Of a DNA stretch of 64,000 nucleotides, positions 36,101-49,800 are shown piece by piece. Source of the DNA: Luzula sylvatica (taxonomy: Eukaryota; Streptophyta; Magnoliopsida; Poales; Juncaceae); the NCBI GenBank assembly GCA_946800325.1, contig OX326958.1, forward strand, positions 6,954,001 to 7,018,000, in the 5' to 3' direction. A program made the translations under genes and the position numbers. Position 1 is the stretch's first letter. The number at the start of each line of letters is the position of its first letter. Under the pieces are notes generated by a model. That model was not told the origin of the DNA and did no database searches. It was given only the letters and a program-made list of their open reading frames with translations.

Positions 36101-39100
36101 TTTTTTAAAGAAAACCACAAACTAATTTTTTTTTTCTGGTTTTCTTCAAAAAACCACAAACTAATTTTCTTTTTTTGAAGAAAACCACAAACTAATTTTC
36201 TTTTTTTGAAGAAAACCACAAACTAATTTTCTTTTTTTGAAGAAAACCACAAACTAATTTTATTTTTTTGAAGAAAACCACAAACTAATTTTCTTTTTTT
36301 GAAGAAACCCACAAACTAATTTTATATTTTTGAAGAAAACCACAAACTAATTTTCTTTTGTAGAAGAAAACCACAAACTAATTTTCTTTTTTTGAAGAAA
36401 ACCACAACTAATTTTTCTTTTTTTTGTAGAAAACCACAAACTAATTTATTTTTTTTGAAGAAAACCACAAACTAATTTTCTTTTTCTTTTTTGAAGAAAA
36501 CCACAAACTAATTTTTCTTTTTTTGAAGAAAACCACAAACTAATTTCCTTTTTTTGAAGAAAACCACAATTTTTTCTGGTTTTCTTCAAAAAACCACAAA
36601 CTAATTTTTTTTTTTTGAAGAAAAACCACAAACTAATTTTCTTTTTTTGAAGAAACCACACACGAATTTTCTTTTTTTGAAACAAACTAATTTTCTTTTT
36701 TTGAAGAAAACCACAAACTAAGTTTCTTTTTTTGAAGAAACCACAAACTAATTTTATTTTTTTGAAGAAAACCACAAACTAATTTTCTTTTTTTTGAATA
36801 AAACGACAAACTAATTTTTCTTTTTTGGAAGAAAACCACAATATATTTTCTATTTTTCAATAAAACAACAAAATAATTTTCTTTTTTTTGAAGAAAACCA
36901 CAAACTAATTTTCTTTTTTTGAAGAAAACCACAAAATAAATTTTTTTTTTTGAAGAAAACCACAAAATAATTTTCTTTTTTTTAAGAAAACCACAACTAA
37001 TTTTGCTTTTTTTGAAGAAAACCACAAACTAATTTATTTTTTTTGAAGAAAACCAGAAACTAATTTTTTTATTTTTTAAAGAAAACCACAAACTAATTTT
37101 CTTTTTTTGAAGAAAACCACAAACTAATTTTCTTTTTTTGAAGAAAACCACAGACTAATTTTCTTTTTTTGAAGAAAACCACAACTAATTTTTCTTTTTT
37201 TAAAGAAAACCACAAACTAATTTATTTATTTTGAAGAAAACCACAAACTAATTTTCTTTTTTTTTGAAGAAAACCACAAACTAATTTTCTTTTTTTGAAG
37301 AAAACCACAAACTAATTTTCTTTTTTTGAAGAAAACCACACACTAATTTTCTTTTTTTGAAACAAACTAATTTTCTTTTTTTGAAGAAAACCACAAACTA
37401 ATTTTTCTTAGTATGAAGAAAACCACAAACTAATTTTTTTTTTTTGAAGAAAACCACAAACTAATTTTCTTTTTTTGAAGAAACCACAAACTAATTTTCT
37501 TTTTTTTTGAAGAAAACCACAAAGTAATTTTTCTTTTTTTGAAGAAAACCACAACTAATTTTTCTTTTTTTGAAGAAAACCACAAACTAATTTATTTTTT
37601 TTGAAGAAAACCACAAACTAATTTTAATTTTTTTTTTTTTTGAAGAAAACCACAAACTAATTTTCTTTTTGTGAAGAAAACAACAAACTAATTTTCTTTT
37701 TTTTAAAGAAAACCACAAACTAATTTTTTTTTTCTGGTTTTCTTCAAAAAACCACAAACTCATTTTCTTTTTTTGAAGAAAACCACAAACTAATTTTCTT
37801 TTTTTGAAGAAAACCACAAACTAATTTTCTTTTTTTGAAGAAAACAACAAACTAATTTTATTTTTTTGAAGAAAACCACAAACTAATTTTTTTTTTTTGA
37901 AGAAACCCACAAACTAATTTTATATTTTTGAAGAAAACCACAAACTAATTTTCTTTTGTAGAAGAAAACCACAAACTAATTTTCTTTTTTTGAAGAAAAC
38001 CACAACTAATTTTTCTTTTTTTTGAAGAAAACCATAAACTAATTTATTTTTTTTGAAGAAAACCACAAACTAATTTTCTTTTTCTTTTTTGAAGAAAACA
38101 ACAAACTAATTTTTCTTTTTTTGAAGAAAACCACAAACTAATTTCCTTTTTTTGAAGAAAACCACAATTTTTTCTGGTTTTCTTCAAAAAACCACAAACT
38201 AATTTTCTTTTTTTGAAGAAAACCACAAACTAATTTTTCTTAGTATGAAGAAAACCACAAACTAATTTTTTTTTTTTGAAGAAAACCACAAACTAATTTT
38301 CTTTTTTTGAAGAAACCACAAACTAATTTTCTTTTTTTTTGAAGAAAACCACAAACTAATTTTTCTTTTTTTGAAGAAAACCACAACTAATTTTTCTTTT
38401 TTTTAAGAAAACCACAAACTAATTTATTTTTTTTGAAGAAAACCACAAACTAATTTTAATGTTTTTTTTTTTTTTGAAGAAAACCACAAACTAATTTTCT
38501 TTTTGTGAAGAAAACAACAAACTAATTTTCTTTTTTTTAAAGAAAACCACAAACTAATTTTTTTTTTCTGGTTTTCTTCAAAAAACCACAAACTAATTTT
38601 CTTTTTTTGAAGAAAACCACAAACTAATTTTCTTTTTTTGAAGAAAACCACAAACTAATTTTATTTTTTTGAAGAAAACCACAAACTAATTTTCTTTTTT
38701 TGAAGAAACCCACAAACTAATTTTATATTTTTGAAGAAAACCACAAACTAATTTTCTTTTGTAGAAGAAAACCACAAACTAATTTTCTTTTTTTGAAGAA
38801 AACCAGAACTAATTTTTCTTTTTTTTGAAGAAAACCACAAACTAATTTATTTTTTTTGAAGAAAACCACAAACTAATTTTCTTTTTCTTTTTTGAAGAAA
38901 ACCACAAACTAATTTTTCTTTTTTTGAAGAAAACCACAAACTAATTTCCTTTTTTTGAAGAAAACCACAATTTTTTCTGGTTTTCTTCAAAAAACCACAA
39001 ACTAATTTTCTTTTTTTGAAGAAAAACCTCAAACTAATTTTCTTTTTTTGAAGAAACCACACACAAATTTCTTTTTTTGAAACAAACTAATTTTCTTTTT

Positions 39101-39310
39101 TTGAAGAAAACCACAAACTAAGTTTCTTTTTTTGAAGAAACCACAAACTAATTTTATTTTTTTGAAGAAAACCACAAACTAATTTTCTTTTTTTGAATAA
39201 AACGACAAACTAATTTTTCTTTTTTTGAAGAAAACCACAATATATTTTCTTTTTTTCAATAAAACAACAAAATAATTTTCTTTTTTTTGAAGAAAACCAC
39301 AAACTAATTT
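33181..39310. repeat. Higher-order repeat family C, copy 2 (with a deletion of about 0.21 kb)
   Basis: The copy restarts with the GAAACTAATA marker at 33201 and carries nine inverted cores in the same order as copy 1: 33782, 34620, 35523, 36138, 36578, 37736, 38176, 38570 and 38979. The 837-bp sub-duplication is shared (about 33402-35077), so it predates the 6.3-kb duplication. The shift drops by about 211 bp near 37150: the CACAGAC monomer is followed directly by a CACAACTA monomer, and the markers seen at 30810-31030 are gone. From 36332 this copy is also the first part of the D repeat. Confidence 0.85.
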
Positions 39311-42300
39311 TCTTTTTTTGAAGAAAACCACAAACTAATTTTCTTTTTTTGAAGAAAACCACACTAATTTTCTTTTTTTGAAACAAACTAATTTTCTTTT
39401 TTTGAAGAAAACCACAAACTAATTTTTCTTAGTATGAAGAAAACCACAAACTAATTTTTTTTTTTTTGAGGAAAACCACAAACTAATTTTCTTTTTTTGA
39501 AGAAACCACAAACTAATTTTCTTTTTTTTTGAAGAAAACCACAAACTAATTTTTCTTTTTTTGAAGAAAACCACAACTAATTTTTCTTTTTTTGAAGAAA
39601 ACCACAAACTAATTTATTTTTTTTGAAGAAAACCACAAACTAATTTTAATGTTTTTTTTTTTTTTGAAGAAAACCACAAACTAATTTTCTTTTTGTGAAG
39701 AAAACAACAAACTAATTTTCTTTTTTTGAAGAAAACCACAAACTAATTTTCTTTTTTTGAAGAAAACCACAGACTAATTTTCTTTTTTTGAAGAAAACCA
39801 CGAACTAATTTTCTTTTTTTGAAGCAAACCACACACTAATTTTCTTTTTTTGAAACAAACTAATTTTCTTTTTTTGAAGAAAACCACAAAGTAATTTTTC
39901 ATAGTTTGAAGAAAACCACAAACTAATTTTCTTTTTTTGAAGAAAACCACAAACTAATTTTCTTTTTTTGAAGAAAACCACAACTAATTTTTCTTTTTTT
40001 GAAGAAAACCACAAACTAATTTATTTATTTTGAAGAAAACCACAAACTAATTTTCTTTTTTTTTGAAGAAAACCACAAACTAATTTTCTTTTTTTGAAGA
40101 AAACCACAAACTAATTTTCTTTTTTTGAAGAAAACCACACACTAATTTTCTTTTTTTGAAACAAACTAATTTTCTTTTTTTGAAGAAAACCACAAACTAA
40201 TTTTTCTTAGTATGAAGAAAACCACAAACTAATTTTTTTTTTTTGAAGAAAACCACAAACTAATTTTCTTTTTTTGAAGAAACCACAAACTAATTTTCTT
40301 TTTTTTTGAAGAAAACCACAAAGTAATTTTTCTTTTTTTGAAGAAAACCACAACTAATTTTTCTTTTTTTGAAGAAAACCACAAACTAATTTATTTTTTT
40401 TGAAGAAAACCACAAACTAATTTTAATTTTTTTTTTTTTTGAAGAAAACCACAAACTAATTTTCTTTTTGTGAAGAAAACAACAAACTAATTTTCTTTTT
40501 TTTAAAGAAAACCACAAACTAATTTTTTTTTTCTGGTTTTCTTCAAAAAACCACAAACTCATTTTCTTTTTTTGAAGAAAACCACAAACTAATTTTCTTT
40601 TTTTGAAGAAAACCACAAACTAATTTTCTTTTTTTGAAGAAAACCACAAACTAATTTTATTTTTTTGAAGAAAACCACAAACTAATTTTTTTTTTTTGAA
40701 GAAACCCACAAACTAATTTTATATTTTTGAAGAAAACCACAAACTAATTTTCTTTTGTAGAAGAAAACCACAAACTAATTTTCTTTTTTTGAAGAAAACC
40801 ACAACTAATTTTTCTTTTTTTTGAAGAAAACCATAAACTAATTTATTTTTTTTGAAGAAAACCACAAACTAATTTTCTTTTTCTTTTTTGAAGAAAACAA
40901 CAAACTAATTTTTCTTTTTTTGAAGAAAACCACAAACTAATTTCCTTTTTTTGAAGAAAACCACAATTTTTTCTGGTTTTCTTCAAAAAACCACAAACTA
41001 ATTTTCTTTTTTTGAAGAAAACCACAAACTAATTTTTCTTAGTATGAAGAAAACCACAAACTAATTTTTTTTTTTTGAAGAAAACCACAAACTAATTTTC
41101 TTTTTTTGAAGAAACCACAAACTAATTTTCTTTTTTTTTGAAGAAAACCACAAACTAATTTTTCTTTTTTTGAAGAAAACCACAACTAATTTTTCTTTTT
41201 TTGAAGAAAACCACAAACTAATTTATTTTTTTTGAAGAAAACCACGAACTAATTTTAATGTTTTTTTTTTTTTTGAAGAAAACCACAAACTAATTTTCTT
41301 TTTGTGAAGAAAACAACAAACTAATTTTCTTTTTTTTAAAGAAAACCACAAACTAATTTTTCTTTTTTTGAAGAAAACCACAACTAATTTTTCTTTTTTT
41401 GAAGAAAACCACAAACTAATTTATTTTTTTTGAAGAAAACCACAAACTAATTTTAATGTTTTTTTTTTTTTTGAAGAAAACCACAAACTAATTTTCTTTT
41501 TGTGAAGAAAACAACAAACTAATTTTCTTTTTTTGAAGAAAACCACAAACTAATTTTCTTTTTTTGAAGAAAACCACAGACTAATTTTCTTTTTTTGAAG
41601 AAAACCACGAACTAATTTTCTTTTTTTGAAGCAAACCACACACTAATTTTCTTTTTTTGAAACAAACTAATTTTCTTTTTTTGAAGAAAACCACAAAGTA
41701 ATTTTTCATAGTTTGAAGAAAACCACAAACTAATTTTCTTTTTTTGAAGAAAACCACAAACTAATTTTCTTTTTTTGAAGAAAACCACAACTAATTTTTC
41801 TTTTTTTGAAGAAAACCACAAACTAATTTATTTATTTTGAAGAAAACCACAAACTAATTTTCTTTTTTTTTGAAGAAAACCACAAACTAATTTTCTTTTT
41901 TTGAAGAAAACCACAAACTAATTTTCTTTTTTTGAAGAAAACCACACACTAATTTTCTTTTTTTGAAACAAACTAATTTTCTTTTTTTGAAGAAAACCAC
42001 AAACTAATTTTTCTTAGTATGAAGAAAACCACAAACTAATTTTTTTTTTTTGAAGAAAACCACAAACTAATTTTTTTTTTTTGAAGAAACCACAAACTAA
42101 TTTTCTTTTTTTTTGAAGAAAACCACAAAGTAATTTTTCTTTTTTTGAAGAAAACCACAACTAATTTTTCTTTTTTTGAAGAAAACCACAAACTAATTTA
42201 TTTTTTTTGAAGAAAACCACAAACTAATTTTAATTTTTTTTTTTTTTGAAGAAAACCACAAACTAATTTTCTTTTTGTGAAGAAAACAACAAACTAATTT

Positions 42301-43832
42301 TCTTTTTTTTAAAGAAAACCACAAACTAATTTTTTTTTTCTGGTTTTCTTCAAAAAACCACAAACTCATTTTCTTTTTTTGAAGAAAACCACAAACTAAT
42401 TTTCTTTTTTTGAAGAAAACCACAAACTAATTTTCTTTTTTTGAAGAAAACCACAAACTAATTTTATTTTTTTGAAGAAAACCACAAACTAATTTTTTTT
42501 TTTTGAAGAAACCCACAAACTAATTTTATATTTTTGAAGAAAACCACAAACTAATTTTCTTTTGTAGAAGAAAACCACAAACTAATTTTCTTTTTTTGAA
42601 GAAAACCACAACTAATTTTTCTTTTTTTTGAAGAAAACCATAAACTAATTTATTTTTTTTGAAGAAAACCACAAACTAATTTTCTTTTTCTTTTTTGAAG
42701 AAAACAACAAACTAATTTTTCTTTTTTTGAAGAAAACCACAAACTAATTTCCTTTTTTTGAAGAAAACCACAATTTTTTCTGGTTTTCTTCAAAAAACCA
42801 CAAACTAATTTTCTTTTTTTGAAGAAAACCACAAACTAATTTTTCTTAGTATGAAGAAAACCACAAACTAATTTTTTTTTTTTGAAGAAAACCACAAACT
42901 AATTTTCTTTTTTTGAAGAAACCACAAACTAATTTTCTTTTTTTTTGAAGAAAACCACAAACTAATTTTTCTTTTTTTGAAGAAAACCACAACTAATTTT
43001 TCTTTTTTTGAAGAAAACCACAAACTAATTTATTTTTTTTGAAGAAAACCACGAACTAATTTTAATGTTTTTTTTTTTTTTGAAGAAAACCACAAACTAA
43101 TTTTCTTTTTGTGAAGAAAACAACAAACTAATTTTCTTTTTTTTAAAGAAAACCACAAACTAATTTTTTTTTTCTGGTTTTCTTCAAAAAACCACAAACT
43201 AATTTTCTTTTTTTGAAGAAAACCACAAACTAATTTTCTTTTTTTGAAGAAAACCACAAACTAATTTTATTTTTTTGAAGAAAACCACAAACTAATTTTC
43301 TTTTTTTGAAGAAACCCACAAACTAATTTTATATTTTTGAAGAAAACCACAAACTAATTTTCTTTTGTAGAAGAAAACCACAAACTAATTTTCTTTTTTT
43401 GAAGAAAACCACAACTAATTTTTCTTTTTTTTGAAGAAAACCACAAACTAATTTATTTTTTTTGAAGAAAACCACAAACTAATTTTCTTTTTCTTTTTTG
43501 AAGAAAACCACAAACTAATTTTTCTTTTTTTGAAGAAAACCACAAACTAATTTCCTTTTTTTGAAGAAAACCACAATTTTTTCTGGTTTTCTTCAAAAAA
43601 CCACAAACTAATTTTCTTTTTTTGAAGAAAAACCTCAAACTAATTTTCTTTTTTTGAAGAAACCACACACGAATTTCTTTTTTTGAAACAAACTAATTTT
43701 CTTTTTTTGAAGAAAACCACAAACTAAGTTTCTTTTTTTGAAGAAACCACAAACTAATTTTATTTTTTTGAAGAAAACCACAAACTAATTTTCTTTTTTT
43801 GAATAAAACGACAAACTAATTTTTCTTTTTTT
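36332..43832. repeat. Higher-order repeat family D, copy 1 (7501 bp)
   Basis: The monomer at 36332, just before a TTTTGTAGAAG monomer, matches 43833 at a shift of 7501. The alignment then runs through the whole 7.5 kb with the shift moving to 7711-7717, 7680 and finally 7420. Copy 1 lacks about 0.21 kb near 37150 that copy 2 keeps (about 44650-44870), has one extra consensus monomer near 39730, and keeps about 259 bp (near 40197-40455) that copy 2 has lost. Inverted cores after 39310 are at 40535, 40975, 42342, 42782, 43176 and 43585. Confidence 0.85.
39545..43158. repeat. 1807-bp tandem pair inside D copy 1
   Basis: Units 39545-41351 and 41352-43158 match at a constant shift of 1807: markers 39805, 40386, 40535, 40843, 40975 and 41223 recur at 41612, 42193, 42342, 42650, 42782 and 43030. 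I noticed only scattered single-base differences, for example a lost C in a T tract near 42070. The constant shift across the unit means no net indel between the two. The same arrangement is seen in D copy 2 and in both 3939-bp units. Confidence 0.85.
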
Positions 43833-46800
43833 GAAGAAAACCACAAACTAATTTTCTTTTGTAGAAGAAAACCACAAACTAATTTTCTTTTTTTGAAGAA
43901 AACCACAACTAATTTTTCTTTTTTTTGAAGAAAACCACAAACTAATTTATTTTTTTTGAAGAAAACCACAAACTAATTTTCTTTTTCTTTTTTGAAGAAA
44001 ACCACAAACTAATTTTTCTTTTTTTGAAGAAAACCACAAACTAATTTCCTTTTTTTGAAGAAAACCACAATTTTTTCTGGTTTTCTTCAAAAAACCACAA
44101 ACTAATTTTTTTTTTTTGAAGAAAAACCACAAACTAATTTTCTTTTTTTGAAGAAACCACACACGAATTTTCTTTTTTTGAAACAAACTAATTTTCTTTT
44201 TTTGAAGAAAACCACAAACTAAGTTTCTTTTTTTGAAGAAACCACAAACTAATTTTATTTTTTTGAAGAAAACCACAAACTAATTTTCTTTTTTTTGAAT
44301 AAAACGACAAACTAATTTTTCTTTTTTGGAAGAAAACCACAATATATTTTCTTTTTTTCAATAAAACAACAAAATAATTTTCTTTTTTTTGAAGAAAACC
44401 ACAAACTAATTTTCTTTTTTTGAAGAAAACCACAAAATAAATTTTTTTTTTTGAAGAAAACCACAAAATAATTTTCTTTTTTTTAAGAAAACCACAACTA
44501 ATTTTGCTTTTTTTGAAGAAAACCACAAACTAATTTATTTTTTTTGAAGAAAACCAGAAACTAATTTTTTTATTTTTTAAAGAAAACCACAAACTAATTT
44601 TCTTTTTTTGAAGAAAACCACAAACTAATTTTCTTTTTTTGAAGAAAACCACAGACTAATTTTCTTTTTTTGAAGAAAACCACGAACTAATTTTCTTTTT
44701 TTGAAGCAAACCACACACTAATTTTCTTTTTTTGAAACAAACTAATTTTCTTTTTTTGAAGAAAACCACAAAGTAATTTTTCTTAGTTTGAAGAAAACCA
44801 CAAACAAATTTTCTTTTTTTGAAGAAAACCACAAACTAATTTTCTTTTTTTGAAGAAAACCACAAACTAATTTTCTTTTTTTGAAGAAAACCACAACTAA
44901 TTTTTCTTTTTTTAAAGAAAACCACAAACTAATTTATTTATTTTGAAGAAAACCACAAACTAATTTTCTTTTTTTTTGAAGAAAACCACAAACTAATTTT
45001 CTTTTTTTGAAGAAAACCACAAACTAATTTTCTTTTTTTGAAGAAAACCACACACTAATTTTCTTTTTTTGAAACAAACTAATTTTCTTTTTTTGAAGAA
45101 AACCACAAACTAATTTTTCTTAGTATGAAGAAAACCACAAACTAATTTTTTTTTTTTGAAGAAAACCACAAACTAATTTTCTTTTTTTGAAGAAACCACA
45201 AACTAATTTTCTTTTTTTTTGAAGAAAACCACAAAGTAATTTTTCTTTTTTTGAAGAAAACCACAACTAATTTTTCTTTTTTTGAAGAAAACCACAAACT
45301 AATTTATTTTTTTTGAAGAAAACCACAAACTAATTTTAATTTTTTTTTTTTTGAAGAAAACCACAAACTAATTTTCTTTTTGTGAAGAAAACAACAAACT
45401 AATTTTCTTTTTTTTAAAGAAAACCACAAACTAATTTTTTTTTTCTGGTTTTCTTCAAAAAACCACAAACTCATTTTCTTTTTTTGAAGAAAACCACAAA
45501 CTAATTTTCTTTTTTTGAAGAAAACCACAAACTAATTTTCTTTTTTTGAAGAAAACAACAAACTAATTTTATTTTTTTGAAGAAAACCACAAACTAATTT
45601 TTTTTTTTTGAAGAAACCCACAAACTAATTTTATATTTTTGAAGAAAACCACAAACTAATTTTCTTTTGTAGAAGAAAACCACAAACTAATTTTCTTTTT
45701 TTGAAGAAAACCACAACTAATTTTTCTTTTTTTTGAAGAAAACCATAAACTAATTTATTTTTTTTGAAGAAAACCACAAACTAATTTTCTTTTTCTTTTT
45801 TGAAGAAAACAACAAACTAATTTTTCTTTTTTTGAAGAAAACCACAAACTAATTTCCTTTTTTTGAAGAAAACCACAATTTTTTCTGGTTTTCTTCAAAA
45901 AACCACAAACTAATTTTCTTTTTTTGAAGAAAACCACAAACTAATTTTTCTTAGTATGAAGAAAACCACAAACTAATTTTTTTTTTTTGAAGAAAACCAC
46001 AAACTAATTTTCTTTTTTTGAAGAAACCACAAACTAATTTTCTTTTTTTTTGAAGAAAACCACAAACTAATTTTTCTTTTTTTGAAGAAAACCACAACTA
46101 ATTTTTCTTTTTTTTAAGAAAACCACAAACTAATTTATTTTTTTTGAAGAAAACCACAAACTAATTTTAATGTTTTTTTTTTTTTTGAAGAAAACCACAA
46201 ACTAATTTTCTTTTTGTGAAGAAAACAACAAACTAATTTTCTTTTTTTTAAAGAAAACCACAAACTAATTTTTTTTTTCTGGTTTTCTTCAAAAAACCAC
46301 AAACTAATTTTCTTTTTTTGAAGAAAACCACAAACTAATTTTCTTTTTTTGAAGAAAACCACAAACTAATTTTATTTTTTTGAAGAAAACCACAAACTAA
46401 TTTTCTTTTTTTGAAGAAACCCACAAACTAATTTTATATTTTTGAAGAAAACCACAAACTAATTTTCTTTTGTAGAAGAAAACCACAAACTAATTTTCTT
46501 TTTTTGAAGAAAACCACAACTAATTTTTCTTTTTTTTGAAGAAAACCACAAACTAATTTATTTTTTTTGAAGAAAACCACAAACTAATTTTCTTTTTCTT
46601 TTTTGAAGAAAACCACAAACTAATTTTTCTTTTTTTGAAGAAAACCACAAACTAATTTCCTTTTTTTGAAGAAAACCACAATTTTTTCTGGTTTTCTTCA
46701 AAAAACCACAAACTAATTTTCTTTTTTTGAAGAAAAACCTCAAACTAATTTTCTTTTTTTGAAGAAACCACACACAAATTTCTTTTTTTGAAACAAACTA

Positions 46801-49800
46801 ATTTTCTTTTTTTGAAGAAAACCACAAACTAAGTTTCTTTTTTTGAAGAAACCACAAACTAATTTTATTTTTTTGAAGAAAACCAAAAACTAATTTTCTT
46901 TTTTTGAATAAAACGACAAACTAATTTTTCTTTTTTTGAAGAAAACCACAATATATTTTCTTTTTTTCAATAAAACAACAAAATAATTTTCTTTTTTTTG
47001 AAGAAAACCACAAACTAATTTTCTTTTTTTGAAGAAAACCACAAACTAATTTTCTTTTTTTGAAGAAAACCACACTAATTTTCTTTTTTTGAAACAAACT
47101 AATTTTCTTTTTTTGAAGAAAACCACAAACTAATTTTTCTTAGTATGAAGAAAACCACAAACTAATTTTTTTTTTTTTGAAGAAAACCACAAACTAATTT
47201 TCTTTTTTTGAAGAAACCACAAACTAATTTTCTTTTTTTTTGAAGAAAACCACAAACTAATTTTTCTTTTTTTGAAGAAAACCACAACTAATTTTTCTTT
47301 TTTTGAAGAAAACCACAAACTAATTTATTTTTTTTGAAGAAAACCACAAACTAATTTTAATGTTTTTTTTTTTTTTGAAGAAAACCACAAACTAATTTTC
47401 TTTTTGTGAAGAAAACAACAAACTAATTTTCTTTTTTTGAAGAAAACCACAGACTAATTTTCTTTTTTTGAAGAAAACCACGAACTAATTTTCTTTTTTT
47501 GAAGCAAACCACACACTAATTTTCTTTTTTTGAAACAAACTAATTTTCTTTTTTTGAAGAAAACCACAAAGTAATTTTTCATAGTTTGAAGAAAACCACA
47601 AACTAATTTTCTTTTTTTGAAGAAAACCACAAACTAATTTTCTTTTTTTGAAGAAAACCACAACTAATTTTTCTTTTTTTGAAGAAAACCACAAACTAAT
47701 TTATTTATTTTGAAGAAAACCACAAACTAATTTTCTTTTTTTTTGAAGAAAACCACAAACTAATTTTCTTTTTTTGAAGAAAACCACAAACTAATTTTCT
47801 TTTTTTGAAGAAAACCACACACTAATTTTCTTTTTTTGAAACAAACTAATTTTCTTTTTTTGAAGAAAACCACAAACTAATTTTCTTTTTGTGAAGAAAA
47901 CAACAAACTAATTTTCTTTTTTTTAAAGAAAACCACAAACTAATTTTTTTTTTCTGGTTTTCTTCAAAAAACCACAAACTCATTTTCTTTTTTTGAAGAA
48001 AACCACAAACTAATTTTCTTTTTTTGAAGAAAACCACAAACTAATTTTCTTTTTTTGAAGAAAACCACAAACTAATTTTATTTTTTTGAAGAAAACCACA
48101 AACTAATTTTTTTTTTTTGAAGAAACCCACAAACTAATTTTATATTTTTGAAGAAAACCACAAACTAATTTTCTTTTGTAGAAGAAAACCACAAACTAAT
48201 TTTCTTTTTTTGAAGAAAACCACAACTAATTTTTCTTTTTTTTGAAGAAAACCATAAACTAATTTATTTTTTTTGAAGAAAACCACAAACTAATTTTCTT
48301 TTTCTTTTTTGAAGAAAACAACAAACTAATTTTTCTTTTTTTGAAGAAAACCACAAACTAATTTCCTTTTTTTGAAGAAAACCACAATTTTTTCTGGTTT
48401 TCTTCAAAAAACCACAAACTAATTTTCTTTTTTTGAAGAAAACCACAAACTAATTTTTCTTAGTATGAAGAAAACCACAAACTAATTTTTTTTTTTTGAA
48501 GAAAACCACAAACTAATTTTCTTTTTTTGAAGAAACCACAAACTAATTTTCTTTTTTTTTGAAGAAAACCACAAACTAATTTTTCTTTTTTTGAAGAAAA
48601 CCACAACTAATTTTTCTTTTTTTGAAGAAAACCACAAACTAATTTATTTTTTTTGAAGAAAACCACGAACTAATTTTAATGTTTTTTTTTTTTTTGAAGA
48701 AAACCACAAACTAATTTTCTTTTTGTGAAGAAAACAACAAACTAATTTTCTTTTTTTTAAAGAAAACCACAAACTAATTTTTCTTTTTTTGAAGAAAACC
48801 ACAACTAATTTTTCTTTTTTTGAAGAAAACCACAAACTAATTTATTTTTTTTGAAGAAAACCACAAACTAATTTTAATGTTTTTTTTTTTTTTGAAGAAA
48901 ACCACAAACTAATTTTCTTTTTGTGAAGAAAACAACAAACTAATTTTCTTTTTTTGAAGAAAACCACAAACTAATTTTCTTTTTTTGAAGAAAACCACAG
49001 ACTAATTTTCTTTTTTTGAAGAAAACCACGAACTAATTTTCTTTTTTTGAAGCAAACCACACACTAATTTTCTTTTTTTGAAACAAACTAATTTTCTTTT
49101 TTTGAAGAAAACCACAAAGTAATTTTTCATAGTTTGAAGAAAACCACAAACTAATTTTCTTTTTTTGAAGAAAACCACAAACTAATTTTCTTTTTTTGAA
49201 GAAAACCACAACTAATTTTTCTTTTTTTGAAGAAAACCACAAACTAATTTATTTATTTTGAAGAAAACCACAAACTAATTTTCTTTTTTTTTGAAGAAAA
49301 CCACAAACTAATTTTCTTTTTTTGAAGAAAACCACAAACTAATTTTCTTTTTTTGAAGAAAACCACACACTAATTTTCTTTTTTTGAAACAAACTAATTT
49401 TCTTTTTTTGAAGAAAACCACAAACTAATTTTTCTTAGTATGAAGAAAACCACAAACTAATTTTTTTTTTTTGAAGAAAACCACAAACTAATTTTTTTTT
49501 TTTGAAGAAACCACAAACTAATTTTCTTTTTTTTTGAAGAAAACCACAAAGTAATTTTTCTTTTTTTGAAGAAAACCACAACTAATTTTTCTTTTTTTGA
49601 AGAAAACCACAAACTAATTTATTTTTTTTGAAGAAAACCACAAACTAATTTTAATTTTTTTTTTTTTTGAAGAAAACCACAAACTAATTTTCTTTTTGTG
49701 AAGAAAACAACAAACTAATTTTCTTTTTTTTAAAGAAAACCACAAACTAATTTTTTTTTTCTGGTTTTCTTCAAAAAACCACAAACTCATTTTCTTTTTT

